The notes beneath the pieces were generated by a model. That model searched no databases. It was not told the DNA's origin and saw only the letters and a list, made by a program, of their open reading frames with translations. Shown piece by piece: positions 16,956 to 25,470 of a stretch of 64,000 nt of DNA. Made by a program: the position numbers and the translations under genes. The stretch is from Pseudoclavibacter sp. Marseille-Q3772. GTDB lineage: Bacteria > Actinomycetota > Actinomycetes > Actinomycetales > Microbacteriaceae. Within the stretch, counting starts at the first letter, position 1. Every line of letters begins with the position of its first letter. The stretch is from the NCBI RefSeq assembly GCF_916618895.1, contig NZ_OU745391.1, positions 1,860,001 to 1,924,000 of the forward strand, written 5' to 3'.

Positions 16956-18779
16956 ATGCGTACCGCATCCAGAAAGCCATTTTTCCGAACAACTGCCATC
17001 GCAATCGCAGCAGCAGTAGGGCTTGCTGCGGCTCCGCCGAGTATCGCACTCGCGAACGAAACTGCCAGCGTCGAACAAGCCGATGCTTCGACTATGCGCA
17101 TCGCCACCTCGGGGTTCGTCGACTCGTTTAACCCATTCACATCGATCTATCTCGCGCCGACGAACGCACTGCGTTACATCTACGAGAACCTCGTGCAGTA
17201 CTCGCAGGAAGACGGCTCGCCCACCGGTGGCCTGGCAGAAAAGTGGGAGTCAGAAGAAGACGGCGCCAAATGGGTGTACACCATCCGTGAGGGGCTGAAA
17301 TGGTCGGATGATGAGCCCATCACCAGCAAAGACGTCAAATGGACCTACGAGCAGATCATGACCGATGAGGTCATGGCTAGCGCAAACGGCAGTCTGGTCG
17401 CGAATTTCGAGTCGGTTGAGGCTCCCGACGATCGCACACTCATTATCAATATGAAGAAGCCGCAGGCCGCCGTGCCCGGCACCGAAATTCCGGTGGTACC
17501 CGAACACATCTGGTCAAAAATTGACGACCCGGGCAAGTTCGCCAACGACAAAGATGTTGTTGGTTCCGGGCCGTTCATTCTCAAGTCCTATGCCGCGAAC
17601 CAGTCGTATGAACTCGAAGCGAACCCGAACTTCTGGAACGGTAAACCTGAGATCGACCGGATTCAGTACGTCTACTACACCGATGCCGATGCCTCGATCC
17701 AGGCGCTGCGCGCTGGGGAGATTGACTTTATTTCCGGCCTGACTCCGACCCAGTACCGGGCGCTTGAAAACCAGGATGGAATTGCGCTCAACTCGGGTAT
17801 CGGTCGTCGGTACACATCGCTTGCCCTCAACCCCGGTTTCCACACCCGCAGCGGCGAAGCGTACGGTAACGGTAATCCGGCATTGCACGATAAAGCCGTG
17901 CGACAGGCGATTCGTCTCGCCATCGATAGCGACGCGCTCATTAAGAATGTGATGGAAGACCAGGCGACTGCTGCGACGAGCTTTATTCCCGCATCCTATG
18001 AAAAGTGGATGCTGCCAGAGGACGATCCGGCAATCGTCAAGTTCGACCCCGAGGCCGCAAAGCAGAAGCTGGATGAGGCCGGCTGGAAGCTCGGCAGCGA
18101 CGGGGTGCGCGAAAAGGACGGTAAGAAGCTCAACCTCCGCTTGCAGATCGACGGTAGCTCGTCCAGCGAGCAAGCCCTCGCGGAATACATCAAGCCGTGG
18201 CTTGGCGATGTCGGAATCGGTGTGAAAGTTGTCTCAACGGACAGTGACACGCTAAGCACTGAGGCGAACGCCGCGAACTACGATATGTACTTCTCGGGCT
18301 GGTCTCTTGGTCCTGATCCCGACTACCAGCTCGGTATCAATACCTGTGACCAGCTGCCGACCAAGACCGACGGCACCGGCGGTACGAGTCAGGACGGCTA
18401 CTGCAACCCGGAGTTCGACAAGCTCTACAAGAAGCAGCAGGTTGAGCTCGATGAATCCAAACGCATCGAGATCGTGCACGAGATGCTGGCCATGAATTAC
18501 GAAGACAGCGTCAGCGTGGTGCTCTACTACCCGAACCAGCTCGAGGCATACCGCTCCGACCGCTTTGAAGGCTTCGCCAAGATGCCCGCCGAGAACGGCA
18601 TCATCGCAAACCAGTCGGGCTACTGGGGATTCCAGCCAGTGAAGTCCGTCGGTGAGGGCGGTGCCTCTGGTGGTCCGCAGACCGGCCTGTGGGTCGTGAT
18701 TGGTGGGGTCGTCGTGGCCGGTGTGATCGCTGTTGGTGTAGCGGCTAACCGTCGTAAAAAGTCGGCCGATATCGAATAG
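16956..18779 (+). CDS. Peptide ABC transporter substrate-binding protein with C-terminal membrane anchor
   Basis: 607 residues of the family 5 extracellular solute-binding type (DppA/OppA). The N-terminus is a Sec signal with an ALA-NE cleavage site near residue 33 and no lipobox cysteine. Instead the C-terminus has a hydrophobic segment (about 575-597, WVVIGGVVVAGVIAVGVAAN) followed by RRKK. The protein would therefore be held in the membrane by its tail. Family markers include DSFNPF near residue 55, GLKWSDDEPITSKDVKWTYE and KAVRQAIRLAIDSD. It is the first gene of the importer operon and should deliver oligopeptides or dipeptides to the two permeases. Confidence 0.92.
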   Translation: MRTASRKPFFRTTAIAIAAAVGLAAAPPSIALANETASVEQADASTMRIATSGFVDSFNPFTSIYLAPTNALRYIYENLVQYSQEDGSPTGGLAEKWESEEDGAKWVYTIREGLKWSDDEPITSKDVKWTYEQIMTDEVMASANGSLVANFESVEAPDDRTLIINMKKPQAAVPGTEIPVVPEHIWSKIDDPGKFANDKDVVGSGPFILKSYAANQSYELEANPNFWNGKPEIDRIQYVYYTDADASIQALRAGEIDFISGLTPTQYRALENQDGIALNSGIGRRYTSLALNPGFHTRSGEAYGNGNPALHDKAVRQAIRLAIDSDALIKNVMEDQATAATSFIPASYEKWMLPEDDPAIVKFDPEAAKQKLDEAGWKLGSDGVREKDGKKLNLRLQIDGSSSSEQALAEYIKPWLGDVGIGVKVVSTDSDTLSTEANAANYDMYFSGWSLGPDPDYQLGINTCDQLPTKTDGTGGTSQDGYCNPEFDKLYKKQQVELDESKRIEIVHEMLAMNYEDSVSVVLYYPNQLEAYRSDRFEGFAKMPAENGIIANQSGYWGFQPVKSVGEGGASGGPQTGLWVVIGGVVVAGVIAVGVAANRRKKSADIE

Positions 18780-18788
18780 CGGTGGACC

Positions 18789-19832
18789 ATGTCGAACTCA
18801 GTCCCACCGTCAACATCCGCGATCCAAACCACAGCAGATGCGGAGGAGCCACAGCGCGATTCATCGTTCTGGCGCTACTTGGCGACCAAGCTCGCCGGCG
18901 CAGCGATCAGCCTGGTGATGGTTGTCCTGCTCGGATTCTTCGCGTTCAAGCTGCTTCCGGGTGATCCTGTCGCCAAGATCGCCCGGGAACGGCAGATGAG
19001 CCCCGAGCAGATTGAGAGCCTGCGTGCCCAGTACGGTCTCGACAAACCGCTGTGGGAGCAGTTCTTCAAGTTCATCCACGACATTGTCACGTTCAATTTC
19101 GGGGAGAGCTATGTGTATAAACGCTCGGTTTCGGAACTCATCGGCGAGTACTTTTGGCCCACGATTCTGCTCACCGGTACGGCGGCGATCATTGCGATCA
19201 CGCTCGGGCTGTGGCTCGGACAGCGGTCTGCGTGGCGGCACGGAGGCTTGTTCGACCGTATCGCCAGCGGTGTCTCGCTGGTGTTCTGGTCGGTGCCCAC
19301 GTTCTGGCTGGGCCTGCTGCTGCTGATGTTCTTCGGCGGCACTCTCCACTGGTTCCCGACCGGCGGGATGCGTTCGGCTAATCCGCCGACCGACCCACTC
19401 GGAGCAATCGGCGATGTGGTCTCACACCTAGTGCTGCCAGTGATCACGATGGTGGCGGTGGTGTTCGCGCAGTACCTGATGGTGATGCGCTCATCGCTCA
19501 TCGAAGAGATGAACGCTGACTACCTCACCACCGCCCGAGCCAAAGGGCTTCGAGAGGACTTCGTGCGCGAACGCCACGCGGTACCCAACGCACTGCTGCC
19601 CACGGTAACGCTCGTTTTCATGCATATCGGTGGGCTGATCGCCGGTGGTGTGACCGTCGAAACGGTGTTCTCGTGGCCGGGGCTGGGGAAGCTCACCTTT
19701 GAGGCGATTAAGGGACCCGACCTGCCACTGCTGCAGGGCACCTTCGTCGTCTTCTCCGCCATCATCATCGTCATGAATCTGCTGGCCGATCTCGTGTATC
19801 GCCAGCTTGACCCGAGAGTGAGGCGCGCATGA
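18789..19832 (+). CDS. Peptide ABC transporter permease (DppB-like)
   Basis: 347 residues with six or so membrane helices. After the first helix come FFAFKLLPGDPVAKIARE and LRAQYGLDKPLWEQF, both hallmarks of DppB/OppB permeases. The EAA loop is near residue 245 (TTARAKGLREDFVRERHAVPNA). It begins nine bases after the binding-protein stop and overlaps the next permease by four bases, so the operon is tightly coupled. A 35-residue hydrophilic N-terminal extension precedes the first helix. Confidence 0.93.
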   Translation: MSNSVPPSTSAIQTTADAEEPQRDSSFWRYLATKLAGAAISLVMVVLLGFFAFKLLPGDPVAKIARERQMSPEQIESLRAQYGLDKPLWEQFFKFIHDIVTFNFGESYVYKRSVSELIGEYFWPTILLTGTAAIIAITLGLWLGQRSAWRHGGLFDRIASGVSLVFWSVPTFWLGLLLLMFFGGTLHWFPTGGMRSANPPTDPLGAIGDVVSHLVLPVITMVAVVFAQYLMVMRSSLIEEMNADYLTTARAKGLREDFVRERHAVPNALLPTVTLVFMHIGGLIAGGVTVETVFSWPGLGKLTFEAIKGPDLPLLQGTFVVFSAIIIVMNLLADLVYRQLDPRVRRA

Positions 19833-20740
19833 GTACCACGACTGCTGTACGCACCCCTGCTCAATTCGCTCGTGCCCGCCGCTGGAAAGCATTCCGGCAG
19901 TTCTGGAGTGACTTCACTGGCTACCGCGCCGGAATGATCGGTTTAATCTTCCTCGTGGTGGTGGGGATCATCGCGCTACTCGCGCCGGTGATCGCCCCGT
20001 CCTGGATGCTTGACGTCACCAAGATTGGCACTCCAGATAAATTCGCGCCGCCATCGGCTGAACACCCATTCGGTACCGATAACCAGGGTCGTGAACTGTG
20101 GGTGCGCATGGTGTGGGGCGCCCAGTCATCACTGCTGGTTGGCCTTGCCGCCACCGCGATGTCGATGTTCATCGGCACCATTGTCGGGATGGCAGCTGGT
20201 CACTTCACCGGCTGGGTGGGCGGCCTGTTGATGCGTATCATCGACTTCTTCTTGGTGCTGCCGTCACTGATTCTTGCCATTGTGCTTTCGAGTGTGCTCG
20301 AGCGCGGAGTCCTCACCATCATCATCGCGATCGGACTCACCTCGTGGGCCGGTACGGCGCGTGTGGTTCGGGCTCAGACCCTCACCGTGGAGTCACGTGA
20401 TTACATCAAGCGCTCGCGAGTACTGGGTGCGAGCCACTGGCACCTGCTGACGAAGCACGTGCTACCGGGTGTGCTGCCACTGGTGCTGGCTAATACGACA
20501 CTGACGATTGGTTCGGCAATTATTGCCGAGTCGACCCTCGCGTTCCTCGGGCTCGGCGACCCGCTCACGCAGTCGTGGGGCACCGTGCTGAAGAACGCGA
20601 CGGATGCATCCAGTGCCTCGAACGGTTACTGGTGGTACATCCTCATCCCGGGTCTGGCGATCTTGTTTGTGGTGCTTGCCTTCACACTCATCGGACGCGC
20701 GGTTGAAAACATTCTGAACCCGACTTTGAGGAAGCGATAA
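19829..20740 (+). CDS. Peptide ABC transporter permease (DppC-like)
   Basis: 303 residues. GTDNQGRELWVRMVWGAQSSL and the EAA loop RSRVLGASHWHLLTKHVLP identify the DppC/OppC half. Five to six helices are expected, with the first after about 35 cytoplasmic residues. It overlaps the upstream permease by an ATGA and its stop overlaps the start of the ATPase gene by one base. It pairs with the DppB-like subunit to form the translocation channel. Confidence 0.93.
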   Translation: MSTTTAVRTPAQFARARRWKAFRQFWSDFTGYRAGMIGLIFLVVVGIIALLAPVIAPSWMLDVTKIGTPDKFAPPSAEHPFGTDNQGRELWVRMVWGAQSSLLVGLAATAMSMFIGTIVGMAAGHFTGWVGGLLMRIIDFFLVLPSLILAIVLSSVLERGVLTIIIAIGLTSWAGTARVVRAQTLTVESRDYIKRSRVLGASHWHLLTKHVLPGVLPLVLANTTLTIGSAIIAESTLAFLGLGDPLTQSWGTVLKNATDASSASNGYWWYILIPGLAILFVVLAFTLIGRAVENILNPTLRKR

Positions 20741-22410
20741 TGGCCGATCTGAAATTTGAGGATGTATCGATCACCTACCGCACTTCGGGTCGGAATGACC
20801 GCGGCGAGGTGCATGCGGTAAAGAACGTAAGCCTCGAGGTGCCCGCAGGATCGACGCTCGGAATTGCCGGCGAGTCGGGCTCGGGTAAGTCAACCCTGGT
20901 GATGAGCGTATTGCGGCTGCTGCCGAAGACATCGAAACTCACCGGTCGGGTGTTGCTCGACGACACCGATGTCGCCGAGCTGAGCTTTGGTGAGCTGCGC
21001 GCGGTGCGGTGGACTTCAGCCGCAATCATCTTCCAGGGCGCAATGCACTCGCTAAACCCGGTGCGAACCGTCGGCCAGCAGATTCTCGAGGCACTCGAGC
21101 TGCACGTGACCGAAGAGTGGGCTACCGAAACGGCGCGCAAGGAGCGAGTCATCGAGCTGCTCGGCCGTGTTGACCTGCCGGCAGAGAAAGCGAATGCGTA
21201 CCCGCACGAGCTTTCTGGCGGGCAGCGTCAGCGCGTAATGATCGCCATGGCCCTGGCCTGTAATCCCGAGGTCATCATCGCTGACGAGCCGACCACTGCG
21301 CTCGATGTCATCGTGCAGGAGCAGATCTTGAGGATGATCTCCAAGCTCGTGGCAGAACGCGGGATTTCGCTAGTGATGATCAGTCACGACCTGTCAGTGC
21401 TGGCCACCGCCTGCGATCGCATCGCGGTAATGCGTCACGGAGAGCTCATTGAGGTTGGCCCGGCGGGCCAGATTTGCCACGCCCCGCGTGAGCCGTATAC
21501 GCAGAAACTCGCGCACGCATTCCCCACGATCGGTGATCCAGCCTCGCGGATGCGGCCGGTGAGTCGTCACGAACAGGATGATGACGAACTCCAGCAGCAG
21601 GAAGCAGCGCCAGAAGACGCGCCCGTACTGCTGGACGCCCGCAATGTCAGTGTTACCTACACCACCGGCGGCCGGAAGGTGCAGGCGATCCGCGGGGTCG
21701 ATCTGCAGATTCGGCGCGGTGAAATCGTCGCCCTGGTGGGCCAGTCAGGTTCTGGCAAAACGACCTTGGCGAACACCCTGATCGGGCTGCAGGAGCCGGA
21801 CCCGGGTGCAGAAATCACCTTTGATGGCACGCCACTTCCCACGAAGCCGGCGCAGCTGCGCGAGTTCCACAAGCGCGTGCAGCTGGTGTTCCAAGACCCG
21901 TCCGCGGCACTCAACCCGAAAATGACCGTCTACGAGTCGGTTGCTGAGGGTCTGCGCGTGCAGCGGTTCGACGGTGACGAACAGGAACGAGTACGGCAGA
22001 GTCTGCTGGATGCTGAACTCACCCCGCCCGAAGACTATTTCGGTGCAATTCCGCAGGAGCTCTCCGGCGGGCAGCGTCAGCGCGTGGTCATTGCCGGAGC
22101 GCTGGCACTGCAACCCGAGCTGCTGATTGCCGATGAGCCGGTGGCATCCCTGGATGCATCGGTGCGAGGCGAAATTCTCGGTCTGCTGCTATCGCTGCGC
22201 CGGAAGCTCGGCCTTGCCGCACTCGTGATTACCCACGACCTTGGCTTGGCGTGGAACATTGCCGATTCAGTGGCCGTGATGCATCGCGGCCAGCTGGTCG
22301 AGCACGGCCCCACCGAAACTGTGCTGCTGAACCCGCAGCACAGCTACACCAGGACACTGCTCGCAGCAGCCCCAAGTATGGGCGATGTCAAACCGGAGCC
22401 GCAGCAATGA
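20740..22410 (+). CDS. Fused peptide ABC transporter ATP-binding protein (DppD-DppF in one chain)
   Basis: 556 residues with two complete ABC cassettes. The first has Walker A GESGSGKST, signature LSGGQRQRV and Walker B VIIADEPTTALD. The second, after a linker near residue 280, has GQSGSGKTT, LSGGQRQRV and LLIADEPVASLD. Both domains have the long peptide-importer insert. The usual DppD and DppF are separate; a fused chain is well known in actinobacteria and rhizobia. Its last four bases overlap the start of the first serine-hydrolase gene, which links that enzyme to the transporter. Confidence 0.93.
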   Translation: MADLKFEDVSITYRTSGRNDRGEVHAVKNVSLEVPAGSTLGIAGESGSGKSTLVMSVLRLLPKTSKLTGRVLLDDTDVAELSFGELRAVRWTSAAIIFQGAMHSLNPVRTVGQQILEALELHVTEEWATETARKERVIELLGRVDLPAEKANAYPHELSGGQRQRVMIAMALACNPEVIIADEPTTALDVIVQEQILRMISKLVAERGISLVMISHDLSVLATACDRIAVMRHGELIEVGPAGQICHAPREPYTQKLAHAFPTIGDPASRMRPVSRHEQDDDELQQQEAAPEDAPVLLDARNVSVTYTTGGRKVQAIRGVDLQIRRGEIVALVGQSGSGKTTLANTLIGLQEPDPGAEITFDGTPLPTKPAQLREFHKRVQLVFQDPSAALNPKMTVYESVAEGLRVQRFDGDEQERVRQSLLDAELTPPEDYFGAIPQELSGGQRQRVVIAGALALQPELLIADEPVASLDASVRGEILGLLLSLRRKLGLAALVITHDLGLAWNIADSVAVMHRGQLVEHGPTETVLLNPQHSYTRTLLAAAPSMGDVKPEPQQ

Positions 22411-23252
22411 GCATCGCGTTACCGCAGCTTTCCGAACCGATCGCGTGGAGCATCCGGATCACCACCCTTGACAGGGAAATACTTGCCGAGCACGAACCCG
22501 ACCGGGTGAGCAAGACCGCCAGCGTCGGCAAGGTGTTTTTGCTCATCGAACTTGCCCGGCAGATTCGCGAGGGCAAGGTGGCTGCGGATGCGCTGATCGA
22601 CCTGTCGACAACGCTTCGTGTCGCTGACTCCGGGCTCGCGTACCGGTTCACGAACCAGTCGATGGCGGTGGCGGATGCAGCCCTGCTGGTGGGGACGATG
22701 AGCGACAATCTGGCGACGAATGCCCTGATCGATGTGTGCGGGCTTGAACGTGTGCGTGCGATCGCCGGGGAGCTCGGCTACACCCAGACCGCGCAACTTG
22801 ACTACATCCGTGATGACCGTGGCCCCGAGCATCCCTGGACCCCCTCGTACGGCACCGCGGCAGAGCTTTCGGATCTGATGCGGCGCCTCGCGAATGGCGA
22901 GGTGCTATCACCCGAGATCTCGCAACAGGTGCTCGACTGGCTGGCATCCGACGCCGATACCTCGATGGTTGCCGATGCGCTGCTGCTCGATCCGCTTGCG
23001 CATGTCGAGCCCGAGTATCAGTCGATGGTGCTGCGCCACAAAACCGGCACGATCGAACAGGCGCGCATCGATGTTGGTGTGTTGCAGGGGCCGCAGCGTT
23101 CAGTGGCCTATGCGGTTGCCGCGAATTGGCCCGAAGAGGTGCCCGATCAGCGGGCGGTAGCGCTGGATGCGATGCGCGAGATAGGTGAACAGATTCGCCG
23201 CTATGTGACCGATCTTGACCGTGACGACCCTGGAGCAGACTCGAGTGATTGA
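22407..23252 (+). CDS. Cytoplasmic class-A-beta-lactamase-like serine hydrolase
   Basis: 281 residues starting at the ATG that overlaps the ATPase stop. It has all three acyl-serine enzyme motifs in order: Ser39-X-X-Lys42 in KTASVGK, Ser-Asp-Asn at 99-101 and Lys-Thr-Gly at 212-214. It lacks a signal peptide and has no clear class A omega-loop EXXLN motif, so it is unlikely to be a resistance beta-lactamase. It closely resembles the N-terminal third of the next protein (WSIRITTLDREIL against WSVLVRDIDCEQVL). The operon position suggests hydrolysis of imported peptides with D-residues. Confidence 0.8.
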   Translation: MSIALPQLSEPIAWSIRITTLDREILAEHEPDRVSKTASVGKVFLLIELARQIREGKVAADALIDLSTTLRVADSGLAYRFTNQSMAVADAALLVGTMSDNLATNALIDVCGLERVRAIAGELGYTQTAQLDYIRDDRGPEHPWTPSYGTAAELSDLMRRLANGEVLSPEISQQVLDWLASDADTSMVADALLLDPLAHVEPEYQSMVLRHKTGTIEQARIDVGVLQGPQRSVAYAVAANWPEEVPDQRAVALDAMREIGEQIRRYVTDLDRDDPGADSSD

Positions 23253-25284
23253 TTTCCCCACCGGTGACGGTTGCCGCTGGTCAGTGCTGGTGCGCGATAT
23301 CGACTGCGAGCAAGTGTTGTTGCAGCACTGCCCCGAGCGGGTGCTGAGTACTGCGAGCATCGGCAAACTCTTCTTGCTGCATCGCCTGTTGTATGAGGTG
23401 GATTCGGGCACGCGGTCGCTCGATGAGCGGGTGACGCGCCTGCCGAGCGATTTGATTGGTGGCTCGGGGCTGTGGCAGAAGCTGCAGCAGGATGAGCTGT
23501 CGCTGTATGACCTCGGGGCACTCGTGGGTTCGGTGAGCGATAACGACGCCACGAACGCACTGCTGCGCGTGATTGGGATCGACTCGGTGCGCGAGCATGC
23601 CCGGCAACTGGGCTATCAGCATTCGCGTCTGAACGATGCGATCCGTTGGCCGATTCCGCCGGGGCATCCCTCGCGGCTTTCGGAAGCGAACGCGAGCGAG
23701 ATGGTTGATTTTGTCTCGCGCTTGCAGCTCGATCGTGATCTCTCTCGCAGCAGCGGCGATATCTTCCGCAAGTGGCTTGGCGCCAGCGCCGATATGTCGA
23801 TGGTGGCGTCGGTGTTTGATTTCGACGGTCTCGACCATGACTGTTTCGACGGTGGCGTGTGGCTGTGGAACAAAACCGGTACGATCTCGACCGTGCGCGC
23901 TGATGTTGGTGTGGCAATGAGCCGAGACCGGCGTATCGCCTATGCGGTACTCGCTGAGTGGGATGCGGGCGCGGATGCGCGCGGGCCCGTGCTCGAGACG
24001 ATGGCAGAAGTCGGCCAGCTGATCGGTGAGGCAATTGGCTGGCACGATCCGCGACCGAAGCGGTCGGCTGCTCGGGCCGAGGCAGCGCCTGCCGCGACGC
24101 TTGTGCCAGTGGCGGATGCGCGGGCCGAAATCACGGCGGCCGCAAGCGACTCCGCGCTGCGTGATGTGCGGTATCTGGTGCTTGACGGTGATAGCGGCGC
24201 TGCGCTGCTGGAACGATCGGCCGATGCACCGAGCCCGTCGGCGAGCGTGATGAAGACACTTACCGGCACCCTTGCGCTGGCGAATCTTGGCGCCGACTAC
24301 CGGATCCCTACGCGGGTAGTCCGGACCAGTGAGACCGAAGCGGTGCTGATCGGCGGCGGCGATATTACGCTTTCGCGCACCCCAACGGGCGAACCGACGT
24401 TCTACCCGCATCCTGCCCACCTGGATGACTTGGCAGCGCAACTACGCACCAATATGCCCGAGCTGAAGCGGTTGTTGCTCGACGATGGGCTGTTTGCTGC
24501 GTCGCAGTGGCACCCCACCTGGGATGAGGCGGGCCGATCACCCGAGAACTACATACCGTTTATCACCTCGCTGCAGCTGGACGGCGACCGCGACGACCCA
24601 CTGCTTGACGACAGTGCGCGTAGCGAGAACCCGGTGGGACGAGTGGCTGCTGCGCTTGGTGCGTTGCTGGATGACGTGACGATTGTGCGCGGGAGCGCGT
24701 CGGCTGCCTCGGAGGATGAGGTGGCCCGGGTGGAGTCAGCGCCGATGACCGAGCTCGTGCGTGAAATGCTGCGCAGCTCAGATAACTCGCTCGCGGAGAC
24801 GCTGGCGCGAGTGGTGGCGATCGCGCGCGGTGCAGATGCCTCGTGGGAGTCGGTACAGCGTGAGATACGGGATGCGGTTGCCGAGCTCGGGCTGGATGCG
24901 TCCGGTTGCGAGTTCGTGGATGGTTCGGGGTTGAGTGATGACAACCGGCTCACACCGCGTTTTGTCGCGCAGCTGCTGCGGCGCGGGTATCTCGGTGAAG
25001 AACCGTTCGCGTCGCTGGTGCCACTGCTAACGGTGTCCGGTCAGACCATGGCGGCAAGTCGGTTTACGGGGGCTAACCGTGTGGTCGGTGACTCGGTGCG
25101 CGCGAAAACGGGGTTCATCAACTCGGTGCATTCACTCGCAGGCATCGTGACCACTCGGGGTCAGCGCAACCTGGTGTTTGCCGTGTTTGCGTGCGATCTC
25201 GATACGCCGGTCGACCGTGAAGCTCGGCTTGCCGTAGATCGGTTCGTGACCGCGCTGCATCTGCACGGTGACGCATTGCAGTAA
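23245..25284 (+). CDS. Fusion of a class-A-beta-lactamase-like domain and a PBP4-like DD-carboxypeptidase domain
   Basis: The GTG start is chosen for its GGAG site and its alignment with the preceding paralogue; TTG at 23215 or GTG at 23221 are possible. The 679-residue protein carries two acyl-serine active sites. Domain 1 (1-270): Ser38-X-X-Lys41, Ser98-Asp-Asn100, Lys210-Thr-Gly. A proline/alanine-rich linker covers about 270-300. Domain 2 (300-679): Ser334-X-X-Lys337, Ser512-Asp-Asn514, Lys621-Thr-Gly, with IGGGDITLS and DGSGLSDDNRLTPR typical of the DacB/PBP4 S13 family. No signal peptide precedes either domain, unlike known PBP4 enzymes. It is the last gene of the importer operon. Action on intracellular muropeptides or D-peptides is inferred. 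Confidence 0.8.
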   Translation: MIDFPTGDGCRWSVLVRDIDCEQVLLQHCPERVLSTASIGKLFLLHRLLYEVDSGTRSLDERVTRLPSDLIGGSGLWQKLQQDELSLYDLGALVGSVSDNDATNALLRVIGIDSVREHARQLGYQHSRLNDAIRWPIPPGHPSRLSEANASEMVDFVSRLQLDRDLSRSSGDIFRKWLGASADMSMVASVFDFDGLDHDCFDGGVWLWNKTGTISTVRADVGVAMSRDRRIAYAVLAEWDAGADARGPVLETMAEVGQLIGEAIGWHDPRPKRSAARAEAAPAATLVPVADARAEITAAASDSALRDVRYLVLDGDSGAALLERSADAPSPSASVMKTLTGTLALANLGADYRIPTRVVRTSETEAVLIGGGDITLSRTPTGEPTFYPHPAHLDDLAAQLRTNMPELKRLLLDDGLFAASQWHPTWDEAGRSPENYIPFITSLQLDGDRDDPLLDDSARSENPVGRVAAALGALLDDVTIVRGSASAASEDEVARVESAPMTELVREMLRSSDNSLAETLARVVAIARGADASWESVQREIRDAVAELGLDASGCEFVDGSGLSDDNRLTPRFVAQLLRRGYLGEEPFASLVPLLTVSGQTMAASRFTGANRVVGDSVRAKTGFINSVHSLAGIVTTRGQRNLVFAVFACDLDTPVDREARLAVDRFVTALHLHGDALQ

Positions 25285-25333
25285 CGCCCTCACCGGTGGG
25301 CAAAATGTGGGCACGCCCCAGCGGAGCAAGAAA

Positions 25334-25380
25334 ACACCCCCGCCAGCTGCCAGTGTTTTACTGGGTTGTAGCGGGGGCGT
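25334..25380. terminator. Bidirectional hairpin terminator after the peptide operon and tRNA-Lys
   Basis: ACACCCCCGC pairs with GCGGGGGCGT (one mismatch) around a loop that itself contains a CCAGT/ACTGG stem. On the minus strand it is followed by TTTTCTT. It lies between the fusion-protein stop and the 3' end of tRNA-Lys. Confidence 0.7.
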
Positions 25381-25387
25381 TTGGAGG

Positions 25388-25460
25388 TGGGCCCAGCGGG
25401 GCTCGAACCCGCGACCCATGGATTAAAAGTCCACTGCTCTGCCAGCTGAGCTATAGGCCC
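25388..25460 (-). tRNA. tRNA-Lys (anticodon UUU)
   Basis: All arms fold: acceptor GGGCCTA/TGGGCCC, D-stem GCTC/GAGC, anticodon stem GTGGA/TCCAT with loop CTTTTAA giving anticodon TTT, and T-arm GCGGG-TTCGAAC-CCCGC. The discriminator is A and the following bases read CCT, so the CCA end is not fully encoded and must be added by enzyme. Confidence 0.95.
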
Positions 25461-25470
25461 GCAGGACAGT

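Noticed and set aside
22407..25284. Antibiotic-resistance beta-lactamase
   Set aside because: Motifs of the fold are present, but there is no signal peptide and no class A omega-loop glutamate motif, and the operon is for peptide import.
12708..25284. Horizontally acquired island
   Set aside because: No integrase, transposase or direct repeats, and base composition looks like its neighbours. tRNA-Lys at one end is intact with no visible duplicated end.
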